From Adiantum capillus-veneris (taxonomy: Eukaryota > Streptophyta > Polypodiopsida > Polypodiales > Pteridaceae): 64,000 nt of DNA. Position numbers and translations under genes: made by a program. The stretch's first letter is position 1; every line of letters begins with the position of its first letter. A model generated the notes under the pieces. It was not told where the DNA came from. It did not search any database and worked only from the letters and a program-made list of their open reading frames with translations. Shown here in pieces: positions 25,000 through 37,747 of the stretch. The DNA is taken from the NCBI GenBank assembly GCA_014529385.2, contig CM043952.1, positions 66,665,870 to 66,729,869 on the forward strand, read 5' to 3'.

Positions 25000-27800
25000 C
25001 ACCCCTTTAAGAATGGTTTTTGTTGACGAGGATATGTGCTCTCATCTTACTGTGCATTATGCGTGAGTGTTGGACTCTACGACACTCCACCATTTGTAAG
25101 TTAATAGACTTTGACTCTTATGCTCATCTCATCTAGCATGAGCAACATGACTTTAGATATGATCAACTCTTCCAGCTCGAGTGTAAGCCTAATAACTATG
25201 ACTTTTAGCACAGAGTTTAATATGACTTGAAGCTTTGGGACTAATTCTTTGCTCATTTTATGGCTCACCAGCCCGACTCTAACTATGCCAAAGAGTGTTT
25301 TTTGCACCTTGGCGACTTGACTTTTTAAATTCTTGTGCTTACTACAAACATTTCCTCAGGTAAAAGTAAGCTTGAATCCTCAAAAAGAGAATTAGTGAAG
25401 GACCAAGTTGACATTGAAGGTTTCTTTTGCCATACCTGTTTTATCATCCTTAAATATGCATTCGCATTGGGTGGGTCATCCTTCTTTGATTTTGAACAAT
25501 TTATTATCTGTTTGATTCTCCAATTGGGTCTGTTTACAGGAGTCTTTGATGTTGTTGTAGGCCTCTGTTGATCATTGACATTTGACTTTTGACTAGGAGC
25601 ATTGGAAGATTTAGGAATCGAAATATCTTGATGACCTTTGGATCTCCTGTGTTGACTTTGTTGAGCTCTAGGTCTTGTTGAGTTCTTGAGACCTTCATGC
25701 AAGTCTGGTGTATTTGCAATTGTCTTGTGGTTGGCTAGTAGCCAAATCTTTGTATACCCTGTGTAAAATCCTTGTCTGAGAGGAACATTCTTTGAGATCC
25801 GTCTTTGTTCTGTACCCTCTTGAGAGTTGTGGTATACTTTAGCATCTTTTGATGTTGTTCAGATGTATACCTGCTTCTTAGGTATCCTAGGATATTGTTG
25901 AAGTTGATACCTTGTGGGCACTTGTACTTGGGAGGAACTTGACTATACTTCATATGCTCTAACCTGCGGTTTTGGTACCCATATTTGTCTGTTACTTCCA
26001 TAGTACTCGTGTGTTTTTAAGCTCCATTGTGATGATATCCATCCCATGTGTTTGTGTTTCTGTGTTGATTTCCTGTCCTTAATCCAAACTGGATCATTGA
26101 CTTTGACTAAACTGCTTTGAACAAACACTTGCTTGACTTTCCTTTGCTTTTTTGAGTACTTTGGCTGAAATATCTTTGATTTTCTGGGAGTCTCCTTAGA
26201 GGTTTCAGTTGAGTCAGCAGACTTAAAGTTTTGAAAGCCTGACTTGCTTTAAGAAGATGACCCATGAGGGTTCTTTGATGTAGAGGCATATTCTCTCACA
26301 CCTTTTGTGCTAATCGGTGGAAGTTCCACTTTAGCTTTACCTTTGTCTGCACAATTTTTCTTTGATTCTTATGACTTGTGCAACTCTGAATCTAGCATTT
26401 TTGGTTCTATTGAAGATCTTTGTTCTGCTTTTGCCATGGTCTCATCTTGATCTAATTGTGTCTCTATGGAGGGTGGCTTGAGGCTTTGTTTTCCAATTTG
26501 ACTTTCTTCAGCTGATTTAGCTGGAAATATCTGATTGATCTTTGGACTTCCTATTGCTTCTTGACTATCTGCAACCCCGTTCTTCTTAACTTTTGGCTTT
26601 GGTGGCATTCTCTGCTCAATAGCTTCCGTGGTTGCTCTTTGCTTTGTTTGATCTCCACTTGCTATTGCCTGAGTTTCTTTAAGCTCTTCTGAAGTTGATT
26701 GATGGAGATGAATCATCTTTAATAAGCTTTTATTTGGCATCAGTCTCCATTTTATTTGTGCTTGAGGACTTTGTGTTGTTGTCCGCGGGTGACCAGTCTT
26801 GATCTCCATTCTTGATTGTCTCTGAAGACTCCGTCATGTTTGAATTTTGTATCTCTGACATCTTTTTGGACATTGGCATTCCCATTATGATGTCGTTTGG
26901 CATATCTTTTGCTGTGATCACATGACATTCTGCTCGTTTATTTCCAGATATGCTCACAAATTTAGGAGCATCTTCCAACTGTGGTTGGCCACATCTTTTC
27001 CAAGTGCGAAAAGACCTGAGGTTCTTGTCTAATTGAAAATCTAGCTCTACTTCTCTTGACATCTTTTCTTCGTTTTCACCAACTATGTTGCACGTGATCT
27101 TCTCAAGATTTGTGTTTGGATTGACTTCTTTTGCTATGGAAACATCTTTTGCTATGGCAACATCCTTTTGTTGTACCTTATCTGCATTTTCTTACCTTTG
27201 GTTGTACCTTATCTAACTTCTTTTGCTATGGCAACATCCTTTGGTTGTACCTTATCTGCATTTTCTTTGCTTTGATCACCTGCTTCAATTGATGTTGACT
27301 CCATTGGTTGTAATATTGCACCTTTTTGCAATTCTTGAGCATTGTCTACCTACATTTGAGTAACCTTTGATGTTAGAAGATCCATTGTACTTTCTGAAAG
27401 AATCTGTCTCTTCGGAGGAGATTTTGGTGGTGACCTTTGTGTAGCTTTCTAGACTTTAGCTCCCATTGACTTTGAATTTTGTGCCACCTGTTCTAGAAGC
27501 TTGAGGCTTTGCATAATCTTTAGATAGCCTTTGACTTCAATTGTACATCCATATGGGTTTGTACAAGGTCATGACCTTGTTGGTATTATTTACCATGTGC
27601 ATCTTGATATGTATATGTGAGCTTGATCACATGTAACTGCTTGAACACTATTGGATTTGTCGATTTTTGACTTTGACTTGTAGAGATCAGTTGAAACTTC
27701 TGTCCCTGATGATCTTCATAAAGGCATTTGTCTGTTGATTCTGATGGAATCTGGATCAATTGGAAACTTCCAACAACCATATGATCTTTCAATGGTTACT
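25000..27800 (-). pseudogene. Decayed coding remnant, 3' part, with possible retropepsin end
   Basis: Overlapping minus-strand frames separated by stops. At 26730-27062 the segment KFVSISGNKRAECHVIT then AKDMPNDIIMGMPMSKK resembles the last third of a retroviral-type aspartic protease. No DTG/DSG catalytic triad was found upstream. 26369-26809 is a Lys/Gln/Ser-rich linker. 25735-26001 contains NNILGYLRSRYTSEQHQK and LSDKDFTQGIQRFGY. I do not recognise the family. Confidence 0.4.
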
Positions 27801-27813
27801 GCTTTGAAGAGGT

Positions 27814-29538
27814 CTATTGGCAATAAGCTCTAGGGATTCTAACTGACATTGCGGTTACTGGTACAAGAGCTGAGCTTGATGAATTTACAGCTCCCCCCTT
27901 CCTAGGGTGATTACTATAGCCTACTTCATTGTAAGAGTTCAAAGTTATTTGGCTCTGGTTCAGTCTCACCTTCTGGGACTGTGAAGGTACACTTTGGGTG
28001 GCACTATTTACATTTGGTATTTGTAAACCTTCTGCATAGTTTCCTATATATCTTCTTGAAACATGACAAATTATTCCCCAAGTCAAGTTGTAGATAGCAT
28101 TATCTTTGCCCTGATATTGTCTATCCCATGGGTCTCCTATGATATGAGATTTTGTGGTTTCAGGACCCAAGGCATCATAGATGCTAGACTCTTGTCTATA
28201 TCTACGACTATTTTGGTGAAAGTATATGCTCGTTTGGTCACAACATCGAAGCTTGATTTTCGATGGAGGAGAGTTTGGCTCTAAACAGTTTTTTGGGTTC
28301 ACTCGGGTAATATCCTTCACCTCTAGAGAGGATGGGCTATAATAGATTCTTTCCTCTGAAATGAATCATCCTTTTTGATTTATCACCGGACGCACTTCTA
28401 TGAGTTGGTATGTGGGCCGTTCAAACATTGGTTGATCCTTTTTGTACAGTTTCTCTTTTTGGTCTACATAGTGTGCATATGAATTATGTGTACCATACAA
28501 AGCTAAGATCATTCTGTTTGATGTGTCCCTTAGACTCATGAATGATTTCACACTTGTGGTTGTGGATGCAGAATCATTTGCAAATTTAACAGTCTTTTCA
28601 ACCTTTGGTGATATCTCGACACCTTTACTAAATTCATGCAAGAATTTGTTGCTCAAAGAATCAATTCTAAGCTTTTCAGGTGCTTGTGTATCTTTATGAC
28701 GATTTTGAATTTGCAGTGTTTTGAATTGTGCTTCTAATGGTAATGCAGAATCATCCGATTGCATTGAAAACAACGAGTTAGATGCACTTACATCGAGATT
28801 CGCATTTCCAATTTTCTCTGTACCTTGCTTGGCAGTTGATGTATCCCTGTTGTCAGGATTTCTTGGACAATATTCAAAAAAGTTTCCACATTTTCATCCA
28901 ACATTTGAGCAATACGCCATGACTCGTGCTATTTCATTTGGTTCTGTCATGTCAAGCTCCTGCTGAGAAGCTTATGTTTCTATGCTTGCCAAGTTGTCGG
29001 CATCTTCTTTCAAAACACTGAGTATCAAGCTGTAGATCGCTCCATCTTGACCTTTGTACCATCTTTGGCTTGGTTCTCTAATTAGACTGGCTACAATTGG
29101 TTGATCTATTGGATCTTTCATTTTTGGTTCTTAATTATAGATCTGACCACTGTAGTCCATGTACAATGACCCTGATTGCATATGCACACCAACTGGATGC
29201 TTTGAAGACTTGTGCAGATTTCTAGATAAACACTTGGGTTGATGTTTTGCACTTCTATCTGCACTTCCGACTTTGATCTTGCAATACCTGGCTCCATTGA
29301 AGTCAGTGAACATCTGTGAGTTCTCTAAATATGACTTTACTCTGATCAATAGGATCTTGGCTCCTGTTTTTCTTTTGCTACTCATCAAGTATCTATGGTC
29401 TTTCGAATCTGCATATAAGACTTTGTCTCCATTGTAGCCATATAGCTGTAGAATTTGGTCGATTGCAGTTGCACTTGTGTTGCCACTGCTATTGGCTTGT
29501 CTTGCTATACTTGAACTCTCAGATCGAATTGAGTCCAT
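27814..29538 (-). pseudogene. Decayed coding remnant, 5' part, with internal repeats, family unknown
   Basis: Three adjoining minus-strand frames (29131-29538, 28366-28773, 27814-28320) read as one interrupted protein. Two motifs recur. One is a Tyr-rich strand pattern (LYGYNGDKVLYADSKDHRYL and LYGTHNSYAHYVDQKEKLY). The other is REPSQRWYKGQDGAIYSL near 29080, compared with GDPWDRQYQGKDNAIYNL at about 28110. This suggests tandem beta-rich repeats. The likely start is the Met at 29538. It sits where gag would be in this element, but has no capsid or zinc-knuckle motif I can identify. Confidence 0.45.
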
Positions 29539-29559
29539 GTTGGCTGGTTTGTAAAAAAT

Positions 29560-30770
29560 GTCTCTTAGCAGCTTTTGGTATCAACTAGCAAAATTTCTGC
29601 TGCTCGTACTAGCTTAATTTGCATTCACATGTGAGTTATGCCCCTGTTCGTTCGATTAGAAGCTCAATTTGCAATGCAATTTCTTGCACTTGCCAATTTC
29701 TAGCATGCATATTTTTTTAATAAAATTTGCCTGCCGCTCAATCCGCTTTGATCTGGTCGATTTCTTGCTTTTTTCGGCTGTTGTTCTCGATTTTCGCTCG
29801 CTTTTGCTCGGTGTAACTTCTCGGTTTGTGGTGTTTGCTTGATTTTTGCTGGTTGCTGTTCTCGATTTTTGCTTGCTTTTGATTTGCTCGTGGGTGATTT
29901 ATTTTCGGAGGTGCGTGTCTTTTTTCGTTTCGGCCTCGTTCTGGCTTTTTCTGACTCTTTTCGATTTCTTATGACACCTTCGACGACTTTTTTTCATTTT
30001 TTCCAATTATTGTGAAATTTCTAAATTTTTTGGTAATTTGATGATTTTTTAGGGAAAGTTTTTAATTTTCTATTTTTTTGGTGATTTTTTTAATAAGATT
30101 TTATAGTTTTAAATTTTTTTTGGGATTTTTCTTGTCAACTTTTAAATTCATTGTGGAGTTTTTGTGATTTATTTGTAAGTTTTTGAAATTTTTATGATTT
30201 TTCTATGTGCTTTTTCTTGTTTCTATGCATTTTTCTAAAATTTTTCTATGAATTTTAGGATTTTTAATGGATTTTTTGAGTTTTTTTAATACTTTTTTGT
30301 CAATCTTTTATTTTTATAGAATTTTCCAAGATGTTTTAATTTATGTTTTAGTAAATTTTTTATGCTTTTCGTTTTTATTGTGATTTTTTTGAATTTTTTG
30401 AGTTTTTTACTCATTTGTGATTTTCTTGATCAATTTTGATTTTTAATGAGTTTTCTATTTTTTATTGGATTTCTATTTATTTTTATATTTTATAAAAATT
30501 TGAAACTTTGTTTTATTTTTTCTGAGTTAATATTTTTAATTGGATTTTTTATTCTTTTTTTTCATATATATTTTTATGATTTTTAATACTCTTTTATGAT
30601 TGAGTTTTTTTTCCTTTTTATGGGTTTTTTTCTTTTTAACTCTTTTTTTGAATTTGGATAGATATATTTTTTTGGATTTTTTAAAATTTTGAATTTTTTT
30701 TATTTTGATTTTTTATGTTTTTTTGTTTTTGTCTAATTTTTTAAAGAATTTTTTTAAAAAAATTCTACCT
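29560..30770. other. T-rich stretch of the element 2 leader
   Basis: From about 29900 to 30770 the plus strand is dominated by runs of T with scattered GA/AT (transcribed strand A-rich). No gene is seen. Confidence 0.75.
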
Positions 30771-31108
30771 GCATGCTAGCATCGTTGACTTTTCTCCCTG
30801 CACCCGGGTCTGGCAACAATGCGCAGCGCGAGGCGGAGGAGAAGACGGGACTGGGCCCTGGCGAGCATAAGGGATAGCAAGGACAACGCTGATTGTGGCA
30901 GCCTTGAAGGCGGCAGCTTTGAGCATGCGGGACTACGGGTGCAGAGGCAGCAAAGCGGGAGCGAGGGACCCGGGCAGCGGGAGAGAGAGAGAGATTGAGA
31001 GAGGGTGAATACGATAGAGAGAGAGCGGGAGAAAAGGGCAGTGGGTGTGTGGTGTGTGGAAACGACAAGAGAAGAGAGAGGGAGAGAGAGAGAGAGAGAG
31101 GGAGAGAG

Positions 31109-31158
<50 letters not shown>

Positions 31159-31560
31159 TTTTAGAAAGAGAGAGAGAGAGAGAGAGAGAGGGAGAGGGTG
31201 TGTTCTCACGGAACGAGAGAGGCTGGGCGAGAAATATACATTTTTTTCTAACCGAGGAAAATAAGGGCAAACACGAAATTCTCCTGGTTTCTTTAGGTCA
31301 AAGTTTGAATCTTTTGCCGATATTTACACAAAAACTTGTGTAAATTTGCTCGGTTTTCTTTAAGGCAAGCTCAAAATCTAACCGGGATTTTAAGATTTCA
31401 ACCGGTTAAAATACACTGGACCCCGTTTTTTTAAATTAAATTTTAAACTTGGCCATGCACGGACAGCGAGAGGGGGGGGGGAGTGTGACGGGAAGAGAGT
31501 GAGGAGTTCGTGGGAGAGAGAGTTGAGAGAGAGAGAGAGAGCTCGTGGTGTGGGTTCACC
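30771..31560. repeat. GC-rich and (GA)n-rich block in the element 2 leader
   Basis: Begins with a GC-rich segment, then irregular GA arrays (30985-31190) and poly-G (31470-31480). Overlapping Arg-Glu and Ser-Leu frames here are microsatellite artefacts. Confidence 0.85.
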
Positions 31561-33216
31561 CGGAGCGGAAAAAGAAAAAGAAGAGTATTATTTTTGTCTT
31601 ATGGCGATAGAAACTATCCCAAGAGACTGTAAAGATCTACCCGACGGAGAATTTCATGCGCCGCAAGGCACGGCGGGAGCCGAACCCAACTTTCTTTTAT
31701 TGTTTTATTTTTATTTTTATTTTATTTCCAAAAATACCAAAAATAGGCCAAAAATTAGCTGAGAACTCCAAAAATCGCAAGAAAATCCCAAAATCTGCCA
31801 GAAAAGTCCAAAAAATTCCAGGAAAATTATAGGAGTCTTAGAAAATTACCGATATTCACAACCAAACATTTTCAATATGCAAAAGCACACAGAAAATAGC
31901 AGATTTTTTCAAAAATGTCAATTTTGACAAAATTGTCCACCCGACCTCCGAAAATAGTAAAACGCTCAAAACTCAACCACGAAGGGCACAAATGCAAACA
32001 TAATGATGCCCTAAATACGCACACATAAAACAACTCATAAAGATCGCAAAATCAAAATTTTAATGGAATTATCCAAAACTTAATGCAAAATTACAAAAAT
32101 TATCCAAAAAATACCCAAAAAATTTCCACAAATTCTCCACAATTGGGGAATAGTGCAGCCAAATAAAATTACACAAATCACATCAATTCAATCACCAAAC
32201 AATTTTATCAATAAAATCAAGACTAAGCAATTAAACCGGCAAAATTACCGTTAAAAGTAGGTCAAAATTTGACGCAATTGAAGTGTATAATTCCCTATTT
32301 TGAGCACAAAAACACAGAAATTGATCATTACACACATCAAGTATGCAATCAAAACATTGAATCAATCATGCATTTAAACACTTTCTAGGCACAGACACAC
32401 TAAAAAATTGGCAGTTTTTACCAATCTTTAGGTGCGTACACAAAAGGGTTAAACTTGTCGGATTTGCAATGTGACTTCACAAATCATTAGTTGGGCATGA
32501 GTACAACACAAATAAATCATCACAAATGAAAAATCATAACGCACACATTGATTTCTTAGTGCACAAACATGGGAAAAATAGTGCACACACACCTAAAATT
32601 AGGCATACACACACTCAATTAGAATGCAAACACACTTGATTTTAGTGCACACACACCTAAAATTGACCATCCAAGCATAGAATCAACTCAATTACGCACC
32701 AAATTAGAAACCTACAATTACCAATTATCAATTGAAACTTGTCAAATCATACGCCACCAATTCTTAAAAATTTCGGCATTACGATGGCGTGAAAACAAAA
32801 AATCGTAAAATTTCCAATCCACATTGCATTACATTACATTACATCAACATAGCATAGCATTACATTGCATCATCATGGTGGGATCTCTACACAATTATAC
32901 ACATCTCTAGATTCTAGGGAGGTTGAGAATACCACCTTAATAACCTTCCCGTTGAAGATCAATTGAATGGTTGAAGTGCTCCAATCCTTCATATCAAATT
33001 AGTAAGCTAGCAAAAATTAGTCAAATTAGCAAGGGATTAGTGAGAAATTAGAGTGTGTAAACACACAATTGGCAAGATATGGTAACACATTAGGGAATTA
33101 TGAAAACAATGCTTCATGCACAAACATTCAAAATCCACAAAAACATAAACACACAAGTGAAATTAGTGAGGGAACCCATTCGTTTATGCCACAATTACAC
33201 TAGCATAGGCCATCAT
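31561..33216. other. A-rich stretch of the element 2 leader
   Basis: From about 31690 the plus strand is A-rich with CCAAAAAT-type words. After 32280 it becomes rich in ACACACA and AAATTAG words. It resembles the interior of the LARD element at 15900-17600. No gene is seen. Confidence 0.7.
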
Positions 33217-33235
33217 CCCCGGCAGCGGCACCAAA
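33217..33235 (-). other. Primer-binding site of element 2
   Basis: The minus strand reads TTTGGTGCCGCTGCCGGGG immediately next to the LTR end. It is close to the Asp-type TGGCGCCGTTGCCGGGG site of plant Ty3 elements. Confidence 0.82.
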
Positions 33236-34207
33236 TGTTGGGGGTCTCATCGTTGCAATAGCTCCAATGACCAACAAAATTGTCAATACGGAGGGATGAG
33301 CTACCCGGCTAGGGCATGGAAACACTCACAAGGTTAGTAAGCTCATTGCGGCAATACAAATGGTTAACTCTACAAGGTGAGCTTCTCAGCCTGTGGAGGA
33401 ACTAAGCCGCAATGAAGGAAAATCTCCATATCCACTTCTCTTCACCTCTAATCAATCCAATCACACACACTATGATTGCAAGATGCACATAACACTAATC
33501 CTATCATGAAACACACTAATCGCAAGCACACACACATAGATCTATCAAGCACCACAATCCAATCAAACCTGCATCCACACACAAGCAAAAGAGGGCAATC
33601 ACATAAGATTACAGAGGGATTAACCACTAATTAGTTAAGATATAGTTAATCTAAGCATCATAGGCAATCATAGGAAGTAAGAGAGATGCGTAGTGAGAGA
33701 GAATGAATCATTGATTAGTGTTAATCAAGTCTCATGAGCAAGGAGAAGCTCAAGGACTCCATAGCCACACACCTCAACAGCTCTCACCAAAGAGTGCTCT
33801 CAACAAATGAGCTTGAGAACCCTAATTTCTTTTACACACTATCTTATATACCTAAGTTAAAAATATGCAATGTCCGGGCACCCAAGGCCTTTAGGGCTCA
33901 ACCACTTAGTGAATCTGCAATTTAGGCACAATAATTGGCCTATTCTTTACAGCTTGGAACTCCCATTGAGCCCGTAACACATTAGAAATATTATAATGGC
34001 TTGAAATAAATCGAGAATTTACAATACGTGACCATTTTGGGAAAATGTGGAAAATGTGTAACTCCAATATTTACTGCTTCTTCATGTTGATCTTCAATGT
34101 GCATCCATATGTCTTCGGTCTTTAGCAGCTTCTGTTGATCTTCAATGTGCATCCATACGTCTTCTGTCTTTAGCAGCTTCTGTTAACTGACGTTGACTCA
34201 GTTAACA
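33236..34207 (-). repeat. 5' LTR of element 2
   Basis: 972 bp, TGTTGGGG ... GTTAACA on the plus strand. It holds two copies of a roughly 50 bp unit near its outer end (about 34090-34190). It also holds a CCCGGCTAGGGCATGGAA block, shared with the LARD LTRs. Confidence 0.8.
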
Positions 34208-36600
34208 ACTACCAAAGCATTCTTTGGTTTATGGTCCTTAAGGTATAGCTTAATCTGTGAAAGAATCTTTGCATGATTCTAAGGGTTGTATTAAGTACTC
34301 ATGCGGGCTGTCTTTGTAAAGGGTATATGGTCATGAAAAAGGAATAATTTAAACATAAATAAAAATAAAAGTAAAAATAGTAATTGTAGTTTTGGGCCTG
34401 CAAACCTTAAACCGACAAAGTCAAAGACTATAGTAGCCGTGAGAAGGGGATCAGAAATAGAGTCTATGAAGGACCACCTAACACAAGTCAACCAGTCAAG
34501 GGATTATAGACTGTGGGTCCAACCTAAAGCTCAATTTCAAAATTAATTTCCAAAGCCAGCATCCCAGTTTCTCTAGAAAGGAAAAACCTTATGTATAGGA
34601 TGTGTGTGTAGCTATTTAATCTTAGATAATAAGACATAATTGAAATTTTACATTCAAAAGATAGCTGGCTATGGAACAAAGAACGGATAAGTACAAAAAC
34701 AACTCAGTATTAGAATCATTTATGTACAATGTTTGTAGGAATGAGGTCCCATTCCAGTATACAAATAGTAGCAAAACTTCCCGAATCATAAGTGAGTGTG
34801 CAATCTAGTGTAGGTCAGCTTTCCAAATTTAAAAAAAACCTCCAAGATAAAATAGAGTCATTACCTGCATCCATCCAAAAAAGACAACAAATACGTTGAC
34901 CTTGGATGTGTTTTACAGGTATCAATGGACTATATCATTTGTTATCCATGTCCATTTTACAAACTTTTTTTAAATTCAAAGCTTAGTCCAAAGTATTTAA
35001 GTAAGAAATGTTCCTCGTTTTTTATATACAAAATCCAAAGTCTCTAGCAAAAAGAATCTAATTTCAATTAGAAGGCCATCACCCCTTCTAATCCAACTGT
35101 TTGAATCATTTATTAGTTTATAAGTTATCTTTCAAGATTAATGAAAGCTCCACCATATGAGTTTTTTAAAAAACGTTTTTAAGAAAATTCCATTTATAGT
35201 TTTTCAAAGCATCAAGCTCGTATTAGTTTTAGATCCGATATAATTTAAGCCCATCATGGTACATGGCCTCAAATCATCCCTCAATTTGTATATCACTTAC
35301 CTTATGTGTCTCTCTAGCAAATCAAGTGGCAATGAGCCATTAGCAGACCTTGAGTCCAACCAAAAAATTGTAAGAAAAAAAGCCATTGCACTTTAGGTTT
35401 CCAATTTCATCTATCATTAGTTGATGTAAATGAATTACAGTGATACCTTAATAAGAAGACCAGTACTATACCCAGTACATGTAAGTAATCAGGCTAGACA
35501 ACCCCATCTAATAACCGTATGCAACAGGGCCAAGCACCCATTTACCAAGCGCCAAAAGGCAAAAAACCACATTCGCCTAGAGATTTGTAACATGTCATGC
35601 AAAAATACTAGGTACTGAGCCAACAATGTAATGAGAAGCAGTCAGGGCAAGCTCCCCTAAAAAAAACATCCAGTATTTGTGCGCAGCAAGTCCACCCCAT
35701 TACTTTTACATAGCAACCCTAAGCGCTTGGATTTTTCCATATAGTATACCATGCTTAAGTGCTTAGTAACCAGCCAATACCCAAAGCTACAAAAAGAAGC
35801 TACATCCCCTAGTGAGAATGCAGACAATAACCAATGAAAAGAACGACAATACTAAGAAAATCTCAAAGTATTTTGATGAGAAACAATGGTATCTCCATTT
35901 ACTCTAGTGACAAAAAAAGACAGTTTTTATGACCAGTAGTAAAAAATTCAGTACCCCTTAACCAAGTAAAGTCAGGTTCAGCAGAGCGGCAGAAAGGAGG
36001 CCTCCATTGAAAATAGTCAGAACAACCTCATGTATTAGGCAATCAATAAACACTTATATAATTAGCAGTGCCTGAAACTTACCATAGTCACCATGTCATG
36101 GCATGATTAGCCATATATGATTCTTATCAAGGAGTATCACAACCCGGTTTTAGAGCAAGAGAAACATGCTTAAAAAACACCCTCAAGAGTAGTTACTTCA
36201 ATATATGCTCCCCTTTTTCATTTTATAGAAAACTTGCAATGAAAAACAAATAGCCAAGGAAGCAGACTTGTGTGCTAGAAGCGGTGAGCTCCATGCTTCA
36301 ATGTCAAAACACAGTGCAACTTTATCTAGGCACGACAACAACCAAACAAAGCTACGTGAGGGCTAGAGAAGTGCCTTCACCTCTTTATATAGATCAAGGA
36401 GGGAGTCGGCCTGCCATATCATAGTCATGAGTAGAATTGCCATGAGTGAACCGACGATAGTGAGGCCACCTACGGTTGCAGAGAGAGATCCACTGTGCCT
36501 TCAAGGCAAGTAATGGTAGTAGGGTAGTAAACCACTTAAGTAAAAACCTACTTGTAGGTAATAGATATGGGCCTTGTCCCATGGTGAGGAGGTGAAGTTT
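34208..36600 (+). repeat. Left inverted flank of the Penelope-like region
   Basis: 34615-35000 is an inverted, diverged copy of about 40060-40430. Shared blocks include AAAGATAG.TGG, GTACAAAAACAACTCA, GCATCCATCCAAA.AAGACAACAAAT and GGTATCAATGGACTATA. Matching weakens after 35000 but scattered blocks continue. No gene is seen here. Confidence 0.65.
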
Positions 36601-36635
36601 TATTATAAAGTCAAGAAACTATAACTAAGTACCAC

Positions 36636-36636
36636 A

Positions 36637-36664
<28 letters not shown>
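36636..36664. repeat. (GT)n tract
   Basis: About 29 bp of GT. A (CA)n tract lies in the opposite flank at 40425-40443, in mirrored position. Confidence 0.95.
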
Positions 36665-36667
<3 letters not shown>

Positions 36668-36685
36668 CCCACCCTAACCCAGGCG

Positions 36686-36732
36686 CCATACACAATGGGT
36701 CGGTAGTAGGCCCATTGTGTATGGGCCTACTA
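36686..36732. other. Two overlapping alternative hairpins
   Basis: A perfect 14 bp stem pairs 36686-36699 (CCATACACAATGGG) with 36711-36724. A perfect 12 bp stem with a 5-base loop pairs 36704-36715 (TAGTAGGCCCAT) with 36721-36732. Both use 36711-36715 and 36721-36724, so they cannot form together. Confidence 0.85.
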
Positions 36733-37144
36733 ACTAATTAGAGAAATGAGATTATCCTGGTTAAAGTGTAACCCATGCCAATTATGCTGGCTAGGAGATT
36801 GTGTAATTATGTCACTGACCTGGTTTCTATTGAACCCGTTAAGGCAATACTATCTGATTAGTAAATTAACATCCTCCGAGGCAATGAAATAATCAAAGGA
36901 AGAATAGAAAATTAAGTGTAGTAGGCTGATACATGACCTAATAGTAGGCTTGTGAGGCCTATTGCTATTCCTTTTTATGAACTCCACAAGTGGTAGTTTC
37001 AGGAGATCTCTTTTCCAAACAAATCTTAGGTCCTATCCACCGACATACGGAACATGAAGAGAGATATAAAGGTTAAGGAATTGGACTGACGTGCAAAAAG
37101 GTTCATTGGGTGTAATGATACCATGTAAAGATGTAGGTTTAATT

Positions 37145-37747
37145 TTAAGGCGGTGAGGATAAATTAGAAAAATGTTTTTTAAGGAAGGCTTTATTGTTGA
37201 CACTTAGTAAGTCATCCATATATCTATAGGTATGTCTGAACTGTGGAAGATTATTTTTGCAAGATTCCATGGATCTGAGAAACCATTTGTATTCGAAGAA
37301 AGAAAGGTAAATATTATACATAAGTGGAGAACAAGAGAACCCTATGGGGATGCCTAGGCATTGGTTGAAGCATAGACCGCCGAAAACTATAGTACAATTA
37401 CAAAGCAACCACGAGATGTAGAAGCAAATCTTATCTTCATTGAAGTGTAAGGAGTGAGTTTTTGTTATCCACGGGTTTTTTGGAAAGAGAGATGTAAAAA
37501 AGTTTCTTCTTTCTAGCATTGGAGAAATCCATTTTAATCACCTTGGCAAGAATGGTTTTAAGGCCAAGATCCCCATCAAGGGGAATGTTTTCGTAGCATT
37601 GTGTAATGTCCGCATTAAAAATGTGAAAGATTTGCCGTGGAAGGTTAAGCGAGACTTCTGTAGAGTTTCTCGCAAGCCAAAAGGGTTCGTATTGTATATG
37701 AAGGAAGCCATGGCAGATTTTTTGTTTAGTGGCACAAATAAGTTCAA
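37145..37747 (-). pseudogene. Penelope-like RT fingers/palm with YMDD
   Basis: The frame at 37145-37519 (124 codons) has CLGIPIGFSCSPL at residues 54-66, a helix with IYLSFFEYKWF, and the catalytic YMDD at residues 100-103 (bases 37211-37222). Both catalytic Asp residues are intact. The upstream frame at 37538-37747 has RETLQKSRLTFHGKSF and TFPLMGILALK, the preceding part of the fingers. A frameshift near 37530 separates them. In the family this enzyme primes on chromosomal ends or nicks. Confidence 0.75.

Larger units (their letters stand above)
24401..34207 (-). mobile_element. Large LTR element 2 with Asp-like primer site and decayed unknown coding region
   Basis: 5' LTR at 33236-34207, primer site at 33217-33235, long leader, coding remnants at 25100-29540, purine tract at 24548-24559, truncated 3' LTR at about 24401-24547. 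Orientation is minus. No RT, RNase H or integrase motif could be found, so it is either non-autonomous or has lost pol. The 3' LTR stops after about 147 bp, where sequence unrelated to the LTR (the 22975-24400 remnant) begins. Confidence 0.65.

Noticed and set aside
24401-29538. Endogenous pararetrovirus (caulimovirid) remnant
   Set aside because: No movement-protein, coat zinc-finger or RT motif was found. The region is bounded by LTR-type ends, so an LTR element explains it better.
31499-31762. 87-codon plus-strand frame beginning in a GA array
   Set aside because: It starts in low-complexity sequence and ends in Phe/Tyr/Lys runs from A/T-rich DNA. No family resemblance.
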